A DNA stretch of 64,000 nucleotides, taken from the NCBI RefSeq assembly GCF_002091715.1, contig NZ_BDAG01000001.1:62001-126000 (forward strand), in the 5' to 3' direction. Under the pieces are notes generated by a model, which was not told the DNA's origin, searched no databases, and saw nothing but the letters and a program-made list of their open reading frames with translations. Below are positions 1 through 9,013 of this stretch, one piece after another. Both the position numbers and the translations under genes were made by a program. Origin of the DNA: Pseudomonas migulae NBRC 103157. Lineage in GTDB: Bacteria; Pseudomonadota; Gammaproteobacteria; Pseudomonadales; Pseudomonadaceae. Position 1 is the first letter of the stretch, and the number at the start of each line of letters is the position of its first letter.

Positions 1-212
1 CGCCGCACATCATTCACATGGCCCAGGCGCTGCAACTCAAAGTGATTGCCGAGGGCATCGAACATGAAGCGCAAGCAGCGTTTCTGAGCAGTGAAGGGGT
101 GAAATACGGTCAGGGCTGGTTATTCGCCCATGCGTTGAGCGCCGTTCAGTTCATCGAACTGATTACACGTGGCCGGCGATTGACCGGCCGACGCCTGGAT
201 GACGAAGCCTAA
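1..212 (+). CDS. EAL-domain protein, C-terminal fragment (5' end outside window)
   Basis: The frame is open from the left edge to a TAA at 210-212 and gives about 70 residues. VIAEGIEHE, the spaced Q and L residues, and [12 protein letters not shown] match the end of an EAL domain, where the usual pattern is AEGVET followed by GxxxxQGxxF. EAL domains hydrolyse or bind cyclic di-GMP. The catalytic EAL motif itself lies outside the window, so activity cannot be judged. It ends 7 bp before the convergent kinB stop. Confidence 0.85.
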   Translation, partial: PHIIHMAQALQLKVIAEGIEHEAQAAFLSSEGVKYGQGWLFAHALSAVQFIELITRGRRLTGRRLDDEA

Positions 213-219
213 TCGCACG

Positions 220-2010
220 TTAAACCGCCAGCGCCATGTAGAACTGAGTGCCCTGCCCCGGCCGCGAATAGACGCCCATTCGCCCACCGTGCAACTGCAC
301 GATCTCCTTGCACAACGCCAGGCCAAGCCCCGCGCCACCCTTCTTGCGCCCGACCTGTACAAAGGGTTCGAAGATCCGCCCCTGCTGGCCATAAGCGATA
401 CCTTCGCCATTGTCCTCAACGCTGATAATCACCCGTTCGCCGTGGCGTCGCGCCTGCAAGCGGATCTGGCCATCAGCGCCGGTATGACGCAACGCATTGT
501 CGATGAGGTTATCGAGCACCCGGTCGAGTTGTGGCTGATCGGCCTGCAACCACGGCAATGGCCCCTGCACTTCGACCAGCAAATCGATGCCCTTCTCTTG
601 CGCGGTATCGGCAAACCTCGAACGGGCCTGCTCCAGCAGCTCCTCGATGGAGCACGGCGCCAGGGAAAGTTTCTGCAAGCCGTTCTGGTAGCGCGAGAAA
701 TTCAGCAGGTCGTTGATCAACTGCATCAAGCGCTGCATTTCTTCATTCACGGTGTCGAGCAGGTCGGCCTCTCGCGAGTCCTCGGGGAAATGCGCGCGCT
801 CGCGGAACAGGCCGAACGCCATGTGCATCCCGGTGACCGGCGTACGCAGCTCATGGGAGGCGCGCAATACAAATTCGCTGCGCACCCGTTCGAACGCCCG
901 CTGCTCGGTGACGTCATGCAGCACCATCACCGCTCCCAGGATGTGGCCCTGGGTATGACTGACCGGCGTCAGGCTGTAAGTGAGCAAGCGCGATTCACCA
1001 TCGACCTCGATACTCAGGTCTTCCGGTGCGCGCTCCAGCGTGCCCCCGCGCAGTACCAGTTGCAGCTGTTGATCCAGCTCGGGGCGTTCGAGCGCCGAGC
1101 CCAACCCTTGGCCGAGACGGTCGGTATCCCAACCCAACTGGCGCTGCGCCACCGGGTTGAGGTGTTCCAGATGACCATCGCGGTCGATCATCAACAGACC
1201 GTCGTCAATGCTGTCGAGTACCGCCTGCAGACGCTGCTGGCCCGCGAGCAACTCGTCGATATTGGTGGCCTGGTGCTGACGCAGCGCCTCGGCCATGATC
1301 CCGAAGCGCTTGGTCAGCTGATTCATTTCCACCGCCGAAGATATCGGCAGGGTCACCTCGAAGTTGCCCTGGCCGATGTGATCGGCGGCCTGAGCCAAGG
1401 CTTCGATCGGCTCACCGAAACGTCGAGCGATCGCATGGGCGGTTACGAAACCTATGATCAACACTGCCAGCCCCACCAACCCAAGCAGGCCGGCAATCAG
1501 CAGCGCCCGATCCCGGGCCTGGCGTTGCGTTTCATTGATGCTGTCCAGCGCGCGCTTGTGCTCGGTGATCAGACCGTTGCGCAGCACATTGAATTTTTCG
1601 GTAAGCGCTTCGTTGCCACTCAACACATGGGACGGATCACTCGACAGGGCCAGCGCCTGAAGAAAGCTCAGGTAATCGTTTTTGGCTTGCAAGAATCCGT
1701 ACTTGCGCCCCTCGCTGCCCTGATCACGGGCGATGCCTTCATCCAACAGCTGAACATAATGCTGCTTGGACGCTTCGAATGCCGCCGGGTCGGGTTTGTC
1801 GCTCATCATCAGAATCAACTGGTCGCCCAAGGCCTGGCGCAATTTCAGGCCCAGATCCAGAGTGGCGAAGTCGTTGCGCACCAAGGCTTCCTGGGTTCCA
1901 GCCATCTGCATCACACTGATCAGCCCGAGCAACAGCCCAAGCAGCGCTACGGTGATCAGAGCGGAAATACTCAGAAAAAGCCGAGTACGCAACTTCATCG
2001 CCAGTTTCAT
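220..2010 (-). CDS. kinB: Sensor histidine kinase KinB
   Basis: A protein of 596 residues starts at MKLAMKLRTR; the open frame continues upstream, but this start leaves 10 bp after the algB stop and fits the known KinB size. It has an N-terminal membrane segment (about 9-32), a periplasmic sensor of about 130 residues, a second membrane segment (about 170-190), HAMP, a PAS region, the H-box ASHELRTP with the phosphorylated His, an N-box DNLIDNALRH, and DNGEGI plus GAGLGLAL ATP-binding motifs. KinB is the known partner of AlgB in Pseudomonas alginate and virulence control. It is the second gene of an algB-kinB operon. Confidence 0.95.
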   Translation of the reverse strand: MKLAMKLRTRLFLSISALITVALLGLLLGLISVMQMAGTQEALVRNDFATLDLGLKLRQALGDQLILMMSDKPDPAAFEASKQHYVQLLDEGIARDQGSEGRKYGFLQAKNDYLSFLQALALSSDPSHVLSGNEALTEKFNVLRNGLITEHKRALDSINETQRQARDRALLIAGLLGLVGLAVLIIGFVTAHAIARRFGEPIEALAQAADHIGQGNFEVTLPISSAVEMNQLTKRFGIMAEALRQHQATNIDELLAGQQRLQAVLDSIDDGLLMIDRDGHLEHLNPVAQRQLGWDTDRLGQGLGSALERPELDQQLQLVLRGGTLERAPEDLSIEVDGESRLLTYSLTPVSHTQGHILGAVMVLHDVTEQRAFERVRSEFVLRASHELRTPVTGMHMAFGLFRERAHFPEDSREADLLDTVNEEMQRLMQLINDLLNFSRYQNGLQKLSLAPCSIEELLEQARSRFADTAQEKGIDLLVEVQGPLPWLQADQPQLDRVLDNLIDNALRHTGADGQIRLQARRHGERVIISVEDNGEGIAYGQQGRIFEPFVQVGRKKGGAGLGLALCKEIVQLHGGRMGVYSRPGQGTQFYMALAV

Positions 2011-2020
2011 CGGGCAGGAC

Positions 2021-3367
2021 TCACAGGTTGTACTGCTTGCGTTTGCGGTACAGCGTCGAAGCGTCAATGCCGAGTGTCTTCGCGGCCTGGTCCAGTGTGT
2101 CGGCGGTGGCCAGCACCGCGCCGATGTGCGCCTTCTCCAGTTCGTCCAGACTCAGTGCAGCGCCAATGCGTGGCGCATTGTTTACCGGGGTCTCTGCCAT
2201 CCCCAGGTGGCTGATTTCGACGCGCTCCTGTGGACAAATAATGCTCGCCCGCTCAACCACGTTACGCAACTCTCGAATGTTCCCCGGCCAGCGGTAGCTC
2301 AACAGCGCTTCACGGGCCTCGTCGCTGAAGCCTCGCGCCGGGCGCGCGTATTCCTTGACGAATCGAGCCAGGAAGCGGTCAGCCAGGTTCAGGATATCCT
2401 CCCGGCGTTCGCGCAACGGCGGCAGATGCAAGGTGATGACGTTCAAGCGATAGAGCAAATCTTCACGGAAACGGCCGTCGCGCACCATGTCTTCAAGATT
2501 GAGGTTGGTAGCGGCCAGGATGCGCACATCGGCACGGCGGGTCACGGGATCGCCGACCCGCTCGTATTCCTTGTCTTGAATGAAACGCAGCAACTTTGGT
2601 TGCAATGTCAGGGGAAAATCGCCGATCTCGTCAAGAAACAGCGTACCCCCATCCGCCTGATTCACTCGTCCAAGGGTACTTTCGCTCGCCCCCGTAAAAG
2701 CCCCACGGCTGTGGCCGAAGAGTTCGCTTTCCATCAATTCGGCCGTCAGCGAAGGGCAGTTGATGGTGACGCAGGATTTTTTCGCTCGCTTGCTCCAGCC
2801 GTGAATGGCCTGGGACAGTTCGCCTTTACCGGTGCCGGACTCACCGAGAATCAGAATGTTGGCATCGGTACTGGCCACTTGGCGGGCGGTTTCGAGCACC
2901 ACTTTCATGGCCGGGCTGTGGGAGTCCAGGCCGTCCTTGGGTTTGCGCACTTCACCTTCCAGCGCCTCCAGCCGTGCCGACAGTTGCCGAACTTCGAGTT
3001 GCTTGGCGGTGGCCAGGCGCAATTGATCTGGGCTGCACGGCTTGACCAGATAATCAGCGGCGCCCGCCTGAATCGCATCGACGGCGGTGTCCACGGCCGA
3101 GTGAGCAGTGACGATGACAACGCGCATCCACGGCGCCTGAATACGCATCTGGGCCAGTACATCGAGGCCGTTGTCCTCGCCGAGGCGCAAATCGAGGAAG
3201 CACAGGTCAAACACCTGGCGTTGCAACAACGCATCAGCCTGCGCCGCACTGTTGGCGGTGGCGACGCTATAGCCTTCGTCTTCGAGGCAGTAACGGAACG
3301 TTCGCAGGATGGCGGACTCGTCGTCCACCAGCAGAATGCGGCCCTGATGCTCGGTGGCTGATTCCAT
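2021..3367 (-). CDS. algB: NtrC-family response regulator AlgB
   Basis: The 448-residue protein has a receiver domain (1-120, DD near 16-17, phospho-Asp in FLDLRLGED, Lys in VKPCSPDQ), an AAA+ domain with Walker A GESGTGKGE, the GAFTGA sigma-54 contact loop and Walker B GGTLFLDEIGDF, and a C-terminal Fis-type helix-turn-helix (TLDQAAKTLGIDASTLYRKR). The whole length matches AlgB, which controls alginate genes in Pseudomonas. The AAA+ domain is typical of sigma-54 activators, although AlgB is reported to work without RpoN at algD. It lies directly upstream of kinB. Confidence 0.96.
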   Translation of the reverse strand: MESATEHQGRILLVDDESAILRTFRYCLEDEGYSVATANSAAQADALLQRQVFDLCFLDLRLGEDNGLDVLAQMRIQAPWMRVVIVTAHSAVDTAVDAIQAGAADYLVKPCSPDQLRLATAKQLEVRQLSARLEALEGEVRKPKDGLDSHSPAMKVVLETARQVASTDANILILGESGTGKGELSQAIHGWSKRAKKSCVTINCPSLTAELMESELFGHSRGAFTGASESTLGRVNQADGGTLFLDEIGDFPLTLQPKLLRFIQDKEYERVGDPVTRRADVRILAATNLNLEDMVRDGRFREDLLYRLNVITLHLPPLRERREDILNLADRFLARFVKEYARPARGFSDEAREALLSYRWPGNIRELRNVVERASIICPQERVEISHLGMAETPVNNAPRIGAALSLDELEKAHIGAVLATADTLDQAAKTLGIDASTLYRKRKQYNL

Positions 3368-3803
3368 TTTCCTACGCTCCTTAGTGAATGATCTTGGTTA
3401 GTCCGGGAAAAATCGGGCAAGTTGCATGGTTGATTCTGGTCGATTCCGACCACATCAGGGTAGCTATCTGCTCACCCTACGGCTAATCGCCTGATTTTGT
3501 TGTTTTTTTATCGGATCGCTGGTTTCAGGTGCGCTCCCGACTTCCTGTGAGACATCTACGCCCTTCCCGCAATTCAAAAATTCTGAAAGCGCCTGCAAAT
3601 CAATCGTGCATTACGCACGACGTCAAATGGGTCATCGTGCAGGATGCGTCCTACGCGATTCCTACAACAAATATAACTTATTGATTTTGTTATGTTTTTT
3701 ATTCAAAAAAAGCTGGCATGCAGGCTGCAATGATCTGACTGACAAGGGCATCAGAACCGTCGCCCTCAACAAGATCACCACACAGTGTGGGAGGAGCTTC
3801 AGG
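3368..3803. other. Intergenic region between algB and a divergent small-protein gene
   Basis: These 436 bp hold no convincing gene. The centre is AT-rich (T runs near 3500 and 3690-3710) and there is one sigma-54-like site (3715-3730). Both algB (leftward) and the 96-residue gene (rightward) must be transcribed from here. Confidence 0.6.
3715..3730 (+). promoter_or_regulatory. Candidate sigma-54 promoter
   Basis: TGGCATGCAGGCTGCA has the invariant GG and GC dinucleotides at the correct -24/-12 spacing (consensus TGGCACG-N4-TTGCA, two mismatches outside those pairs). It lies 74 bp upstream of the ATG at 3804 and points at that gene. Confidence 0.45.
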
Positions 3804-4094
3804 ATGTGTCGCCAACGTGCCGCCCAATTGCGTATCTCGCCACTGCATATCCAGCAAGGCCTGTTTGCTGTCTTGGCGCTATTAATCACCTTGATCGGCG
3901 GCCAGCAGTTTCAACGCTGGGAGCAGAGTCAGGAGCAAGAAGCGCCACGCCTGTCGATTCCGCATCCGACCCAAACCCACTTCAGCGCCGTCAGCAGCAG
4001 CCATTCCGCCGACAGCGCCCCCATGCGAATGATGGACGTCGACCAGGCTCAGCCTGCGGATGAGATGCAACGTCAGGATCGCTGGGTGTTTTAA
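3804..4094 (+). CDS. Small single-pass membrane protein of unknown function
   Basis: The 96-residue protein starts at MCRQRAAQL, behind a GGGAGG ribosome site about 10 bases upstream; the frame is open further upstream but those starts lack a ribosome site. It has one hydrophobic helix (about residues 22-36, QGLFAVLALLITLIGG) followed by a polar, Ser/Gln/Asp-rich tail that looks disordered. I do not recognise a domain. It heads a likely unit with the DUF1328 and Ivy-like genes, which suggests a cell-envelope role. Confidence 0.75.
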   Translation: MCRQRAAQLRISPLHIQQGLFAVLALLITLIGGQQFQRWEQSQEQEAPRLSIPHPTQTHFSAVSSSHSADSAPMRMMDVDQAQPADEMQRQDRWVF

Positions 4095-4340
<246 letters not shown>

Positions 4341-4342
4341 AG

Positions 4343-4807
4343 ATGAGCGTTTTACTGAAAACGATGGCAGCCGCCCTGCTTCTGGGCGGCAGCGCCATTG
4401 CGATGGCAGCCAATGATGGCCAGTCGCGGGTCAACGAGTTGTTGAGCGCAGACCCGCAGTTCCACGCCACCTGGCAAGGCGTCGTGAAGAAGGAAGAACG
4501 CCTGCCGGAGTGGGTGATGAACCTGTCCGGTGACGCCGAACAAATGAATGCCGTTGAAGAAGATGGCGACAAGTATCTGGTGGGGCCGCTCTGCGAATCG
4601 CAGGGTACATGCCTCAACAAACGCCTGATCGTGGCCGTCAGCTTCGACAAGAAGGATGCCTACGCCATGCTGGTCGAAGTGCCTGCAGGGTTGCCGGCCG
4701 ACAAGTCGCCCACGCGGCATGCCGACTACCGCTTCCTCGGCAAGCCTGACCAGGGCATGCAGGACCTGTTGATGGAACAACTGAAGAAAGATCCGAACTG
4801 GTACTGA
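4343..4807 (+). CDS. Ivy-family C-type lysozyme inhibitor
   Basis: The 154-residue protein starts at MSVLLKTMAA (a TTG two codons earlier is less likely). It has a signal peptide ending near AIAMA-AND, so the product is periplasmic. The C-x5-C loop (CESQGTC, residues about 91-97) corresponds to the disulfide-closed loop that Ivy proteins insert into the lysozyme active site. The length and the flanking LVGPLC / RLIVAVSFDKK pattern fit the family. Its position after algB-kinB matches the gene order I recall for P. aeruginosa. Confidence 0.8.
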   Translation: MSVLLKTMAAALLLGGSAIAMAANDGQSRVNELLSADPQFHATWQGVVKKEERLPEWVMNLSGDAEQMNAVEEDGDKYLVGPLCESQGTCLNKRLIVAVSFDKKDAYAMLVEVPAGLPADKSPTRHADYRFLGKPDQGMQDLLMEQLKKDPNWY

Positions 4808-4821
4808 ATTTGTCACATGAA

Positions 4822-4839
4822 AGAAGCAGCATTGCTTCT
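4822..4839 (+). terminator. Weak intrinsic terminator after the Ivy-like gene
   Basis: AGAAGCA-gcat-TGCTTCT forms a 7-bp stem 14 bp after the stop codon, followed by the pyrimidine-rich CTCTAAT. The U tract is poor, so termination may be partial. Confidence 0.4.
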
Positions 4840-4870
4840 CTCTAATGCGCTACCCGAGGAAGGTAGACGC

Positions 4871-4960
4871 ATGACCAAGGGGTCGGGACGTTCTGCCTGT
4901 TTCAGGGGCGGAGTGACCTACGGGTACAGGGAGTGCCTGCGCAAGGGCCGGGTCAGGTAA
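4871..4960 (+). CDS. Possible 29-residue small protein
   Basis: ATG at 4871 is preceded 10 bases upstream by AGGAAGG, a strong ribosome site, and reads 29 codons to TAA at 4958-4960. The product is basic, with two Cys and several Gly/Arg/Tyr (MTKGSGRSACFRGG, then VTYGYRECLRKGRVR). It has no membrane segment. It stands alone between the Ivy-like gene and gltP. I recognise no family; the RxGxxYGY-type pattern is faintly like ribosome modulation factor, but that is only an impression. Confidence 0.4.
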   Translation: MTKGSGRSACFRGGVTYGYRECLRKGRVR

Positions 4961-5522
4961 AAGCTGCGACGCAAGTTCGCCGTCCCCAGATGGCACGACG
5001 GACTTGCGGAGAGCTTATGCGCGCAATGCGTTGAACTGCAGCGATCCATTCGATTTCGTTCCTCACGCCCCATTCGTACGAATGATCACCGGAAAATACG
5101 CCTCCCGGTATTTCTTGCGTGACCGTACATCGAGAAAAAACCGCCTGATTTTGCAGTGATTTCTCGTCCCTTATGGTCGGTTTCTTCTGAAATACCCCTC
5201 CCGCGAAAATGAGCAAAAAACACCCACCCTGCCCGGAAATGGCCGGTTCACGGCACGTATGCCTGCCGAAATGTCACATTCGAACTGTTTGCGACGTCGG
5301 TTTCAGCAAAAAAACCTCATGCCGATTCGGCATAGGGTAGGCGTTTACGGCATTAGACGTCGCTTCCTTGCATCGGAATAGTTGCGCCTTTTTTCGCCTG
5401 CCAGAGAGCCATGAACAATCGCTCCGGGGCACCTTATACGGGGGCAGATGCTCAAGACTTTTTCGCCACAAGCGTTCCAGTTGCTGCATCTGCCCGAGTC
5501 AAACGCAAGTAAGGGTAAAGAT
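4961..5522. other. gltP upstream region
   Basis: This stretch of about 560 bp shows no reliable gene. It holds the palindrome at 5319-5333 and several A/T tracts near 5210 and 5305, and must carry the gltP promoter. No -10/-35 pair stands out. Confidence 0.5.
5319..5333. promoter_or_regulatory. Palindromic candidate operator upstream of gltP
   Basis: ATGCCGATTCGGCAT is a perfect 7+1+7 palindrome about 190 bp before the gltP start. The size suits a dimeric regulator. No consensus I know matches it. Confidence 0.35.
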
Positions 5523-6854
5523 ATGAAGAAGGCAAAGCTCAGCCTCGCCTGGCAGATCCTCATCGGTCTGGTATTGGGGATTGCAATCGGTGCGCTGCTC
5601 AACCATTTCAGCGCCGAGAAGGCCTGGTGGATCAGCAACGTCCTGCAACCGGCAGGCGATATCTTTATCCGTCTGATCAAGATGATTGTGATCCCGATCG
5701 TGATCTCGTCACTGATCGTCGGTATTGCCGGCGTTGGTGATGCGAAAAAGCTCGGCAGCATCGGCCTGAAGACCATCATCTACTTCGAGATCGTGACCAC
5801 GATCGCTATCGTTGTCGGCCTGGTGTTGGCCAATGTGTTCCACCCGGGCGCCGGCATCGACATGAGCACGCTGGGTACGGTGGACATTTCCAAGTACCAG
5901 GCCACGGCGGCCGAGGTTCAGCATGAACATGCGTTCATCGAAACCATCCTCAATCTGATCCCGTCGAACATCTTCGCCGCCATCGCTCGCGGTGAAATGC
6001 TGCCGATCATCTTCTTCTCGGTGCTGTTCGGTCTCGGTCTGTCGAGCCTCAAGCCCGAATTGCGCGACCCGCTGGTGACAATGTTCCAGGGCGTTTCGGA
6101 AAGCATGTTCAAGGTCACCCACATGATCATGAACTACGCCCCGATCGGCGTTTTCGCACTGATCGCGGTGACTGTGGCCAACTTCGGCTTCGCGTCCCTG
6201 CTGCCGCTGGCCAAACTGGTGATCCTGGTTTACTTCGCCATCGCCTTCTTCGCCTTCATGGTGCTGGGCCTGATTGCCCGCCTGTTCGGCTTCTCGGTGA
6301 TCAAGCTGATGCGCATCTTCAAGGATGAGCTGGTGCTGGCGTACTCCACCGCCTCCTCCGAAACCGTGTTGCCGCGTGTGATCGAGAAGATGGAAGCCTA
6401 CGGCGCGCCGAAAGCCATTTGCAGCTTCGTGGTGCCGACCGGTTACTCGTTCAACCTCGACGGTTCGACCCTGTACCAAAGCATCGCGGCGATCTTCATT
6501 GCCCAGCTGTACGGCATCGACCTGTCGATCAGCCAGCAGTTGCTGCTGGTGCTGACGCTGATGGTCACCTCCAAAGGTATCGCCGGTGTTCCGGGCGTGT
6601 CCTTCGTGGTGTTGCTGGCCACTTTGGGCAGTGTGGGGATTCCGCTGGAAGGCCTGGCGTTCATTGCCGGTGTCGACCGCATCATGGACATGGCGCGTAC
6701 CGCACTGAACGTGATCGGCAATGCCTTGGCCGTACTGGTCATCTCCCGCTGGGAAGGCATGTACGACGACGCCAAGGGCCAGCGCTACTGGAACTCGCTG
6801 CCGCACTGGCGCAGCAAGGAAAAATTGCCGGCAGGCGAGATTTCCCGCAACTAA
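5523..6854 (+). CDS. gltP: Glutamate/aspartate:proton symporter
   Basis: The 443-residue protein starts at MKKAKLSLAW after GGGTAAAG; an upstream in-frame ATG (5448) would add 25 non-membrane residues and is unlikely. It shows the dicarboxylate/amino acid:cation symporter (DAACS) pattern: eight helices, the hairpin motif AYSTASSETVLPRV, the NLDGSTLYQSIAAIF substrate motif in helix 7, TSKGIAGVPG, and DRIMDMARTALNVIGNALA in helix 8. It takes up glutamate or aspartate across the inner membrane. It is a single gene, closed by a paired REP element. Confidence 0.93.
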   Translation: MKKAKLSLAWQILIGLVLGIAIGALLNHFSAEKAWWISNVLQPAGDIFIRLIKMIVIPIVISSLIVGIAGVGDAKKLGSIGLKTIIYFEIVTTIAIVVGLVLANVFHPGAGIDMSTLGTVDISKYQATAAEVQHEHAFIETILNLIPSNIFAAIARGEMLPIIFFSVLFGLGLSSLKPELRDPLVTMFQGVSESMFKVTHMIMNYAPIGVFALIAVTVANFGFASLLPLAKLVILVYFAIAFFAFMVLGLIARLFGFSVIKLMRIFKDELVLAYSTASSETVLPRVIEKMEAYGAPKAICSFVVPTGYSFNLDGSTLYQSIAAIFIAQLYGIDLSISQQLLLVLTLMVTSKGIAGVPGVSFVVLLATLGSVGIPLEGLAFIAGVDRIMDMARTALNVIGNALAVLVISRWEGMYDDAKGQRYWNSLPHWRSKEKLPAGEISRN

Positions 6855-6857
6855 ACC

Positions 6858-6945
6858 TGTAGGAGCCGGCTTGCTGGCGATCCGGACACCGCGGTTTATC
6901 AGACATACCGCGTTATCGTTCATCGCCAGCAAGCCGGCTCCTACA
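6858..6945. repeat. Paired REP element (GTAGGAGCCGG type)
   Basis: Two inverted copies, TGTAGGAGCCGGCTTGCTGG and its reverse complement, flank a spacer of about 40 bp right after gltP. The transcript would fold into a long hairpin. Confidence 0.9.
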
Positions 6946-7040
6946 AGATGTGGCATTTATATGAACCCCGGAGAAATCCGGGGTTTGTCGTTTCTGGCTA
7001 CCCCGCTATCATTCGCCACATTCTTCGGGGGATTCAACTG

Positions 7041-8270
7041 ATGCTCAATGGCCTGTGGCTTGGCTTCTTCATCGTGGCGGCCGTATCGGCGCTGGCGCAA
7101 TGGCTGATCGGTGGTAACGCCGGGATCTTCGCGGCGATGGTGGAAAGCATTTTCGCCATGGCCAAGTTGTCGGTCGAGGTCATGGTCCTGCTGTTCGGCA
7201 CCCTGACCCTCTGGCTGGGTTTTCTGCGCATCGCCGAGAAGGCCGGGATCGTCGAATGGCTGGCCAAGGCGCTGGGCCCGTTGTTCCTGCGCCTGATGCC
7301 GGGAGTGCCCGCAGGTCACCCGGCCATCGGCCTGATCACCCTGAACTTCGCCGCCAACGGCCTGGGCCTGGACAACGCCGCCACACCGATCGGCCTCAAG
7401 GCCATGAAGGCGCTGCAAGAGCTCAACCCCAGCGACACCATTGCCAGCAACGCGCAGATCCTGTTTCTGGTACTCAACGCCTCCTCCCTGACCCTGCTGC
7501 CCGTGACGATCTTCATGTACCGCGCGCAGCAAGGCGCGCCGGACCCGACGCTGGTGTTCCTGCCGATCCTGCTCGCTACCAGTTGCTCGACACTGGTGGG
7601 ATTGCTGTCGGTGGCGGTCATGCAGCGCCTGCGCCTGTGGGACCCGGTGGTGCTTGCCTACCTGATCCCCGGTGCCCTCGCCCTCGGCGGCTTCATGGCG
7701 TTGCTGGCGACACTCTCGGCGACTGCTCTGGCCGGCTTGTCCTCGATCCTCGGCAACGTGACGCTGTTCGGCCTGATCATGCTGTTCCTGGTGATCGGCG
7801 CGCTGCGCAAAGTGAAGGTTTATGAGGCGTTCGTCGAAGGCGCGAAAGAAGGCTTCGACGTGGCCAAAAATCTGCTGCCGTACCTGGTGGCGATGCTGTG
7901 CGCGGTGGGCGTGCTACGCGCGTCCGGAGCGCTGGATTTCGGCCTCGACGGGATTCGGCATCTGGTGGAGTGGGCCGGTTGGGACACGCGCTTCGTCGAT
8001 GCGCTGCCGACGGCGATGGTCAAGCCGTTCTCCGGCAGCGCGGCCCGGGCAATGCTGATCGAAACCATGAAGACGTCCGGGGTAGACAGCTTCCCGGCGT
8101 TGGTGGCAGCGACGATTCAGGGCAGCACGGAAACGACGTTTTATGTATTGGCGGTGTATTTCGGCGCGGTGGGGATTCAGCGGGCGCGGCATGCGGTGGG
8201 GTGTGCGTTGCTGGCGGAATTGGCCGGGGTGCTCGGGGCCATTGGCGTTTGCTACTGGTTCTTCGGTTAA
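7041..8270 (+). CDS. Nucleoside-recognition (SpmA/SpmB-like) membrane protein
   Basis: The 409-residue protein starts at MLNGLWLGFF behind GGGGGA. It is almost wholly hydrophobic, with about 10 helices and two related halves. The first half carries TLNFAANGLGLDNAATPIGLKAM and the second AMVKPFSGSAARAM plus AATIQGSTETTFYVLAVYFG, as in fused SpmA-SpmB 'gate' domain proteins. Such proteins are thought to transport small solutes, but the substrate is unknown here. It is a single gene between REP pairs. Confidence 0.8.
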   Translation: MLNGLWLGFFIVAAVSALAQWLIGGNAGIFAAMVESIFAMAKLSVEVMVLLFGTLTLWLGFLRIAEKAGIVEWLAKALGPLFLRLMPGVPAGHPAIGLITLNFAANGLGLDNAATPIGLKAMKALQELNPSDTIASNAQILFLVLNASSLTLLPVTIFMYRAQQGAPDPTLVFLPILLATSCSTLVGLLSVAVMQRLRLWDPVVLAYLIPGALALGGFMALLATLSATALAGLSSILGNVTLFGLIMLFLVIGALRKVKVYEAFVEGAKEGFDVAKNLLPYLVAMLCAVGVLRASGALDFGLDGIRHLVEWAGWDTRFVDALPTAMVKPFSGSAARAMLIETMKTSGVDSFPALVAATIQGSTETTFYVLAVYFGAVGIQRARHAVGCALLAELAGVLGAIGVCYWFFG

Positions 8271-8281
8271 ACACAAAACCT

Positions 8282-8371
8282 TGTGGGAGCGGGCTTGCTC
8301 GCGATGGCGGAGTGTCAGGCAACATCAATGCTGACTGATACACCGCTTTCGCGAGCAAGCCCACTCCCACA
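8282..8371. repeat. Paired REP element (GTGGGAGCGGG type)
   Basis: TGTGGGAGCGGGCTTGCTCG and an inverted copy (with a CCACTCCCACA end) lie in the convergent gap between the SpmA/B-like gene and the lipoprotein gene. Confidence 0.9.
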
Positions 8372-8389
8372 TTTGATCTGTGCAGGGCT

Positions 8390-9013
8390 TCAAGGTCGCG
8401 GTGGCGGCGCGACTTTCTGTCCTTGCTCAACCGCCCAACTCACCACCTGCGCGGTCAACTGATCACTCGCCTGGCCAAACCCGACCACCACCGCTGGCAC
8501 CTTCACATCGCTCAGCGGCTGACGCACTTCAAAGCGGCGACTGGCGAGAATCCGCTGGTCATAACCACGCACCAACAACGCATCGAGACGCACAACGACA
8601 CTCGCCGCTGTGCCTTGGTATTCAGTCTGGAACGCCTGCAAGCTCCCGCCCAATTCCAGGTCCGCCTGGAAATTGCTGTCGTCGGTGCTCAGCAACGCAA
8701 CCCGACCGTCACGCTGAAAACCATCCAGCAGACGATTACGCAACAGCACCGGCGCCGGGTCGCTCCAGCGTGAAGCCTTGTAGCTGCTGATCAGATCGCC
8801 TTGCGGAATCACGGCGATCTGCGGACTGTTCAACGCCTCGCTGGCCTGCGGCTTGGTCAGGCGCAGGGACCAGCGCTGCGGCGTGCCGTGGCTGGGAGAA
8901 ACGCTCTGGGCCGAAGGCAACCGATACACATCGGACGGCTCGGACTTGGGAAGGATCGAGCAAGCGCTGGTCAACGCAACAGCGCCGAGGAGGGCAATGT
9001 GACGCAGCTTCAT
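8390..9013 (-). CDS. PqiC/YmbA-type lipoprotein of an MCE transporter
   Basis: The 207-residue protein has a lipoprotein signal (LLGAVALTSAC, lipid-modified Cys near residue 18). The remainder resembles the ABC-transport auxiliary lipoprotein family (DUF330/PqiC). Such proteins sit in the outer membrane and receive or hand over lipids for MCE systems. It is the last gene of a four-gene unit and overlaps the MCE gene stop by 4 bp (ATGA). Confidence 0.87.
   Translation of the reverse strand: MKLRHIALLGAVALTSACSILPKSEPSDVYRLPSAQSVSPSHGTPQRWSLRLTKPQASEALNSPQIAVIPQGDLISSYKASRWSDPAPVLLRNRLLDGFQRDGRVALLSTDDSNFQADLELGGSLQAFQTEYQGTAASVVVRLDALLVRGYDQRILASRRFEVRQPLSDVKVPAVVVGFGQASDQLTAQVVSWAVEQGQKVAPPPRP

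Noticed and set aside
199..2214. Plus-strand open frame of 671 codons over kinB
   Set aside because: Antisense to kinB, whose kinase motifs are clear.
4988..5004. TGGCACGACGGACTTGC as a sigma-54 promoter
   Set aside because: The spacing between the GG and GC elements is two bases too long.
5709..6956. Minus-strand open frame of 415 codons over gltP
   Set aside because: Antisense shadow; the product is a His/Gln/Asp-rich string.
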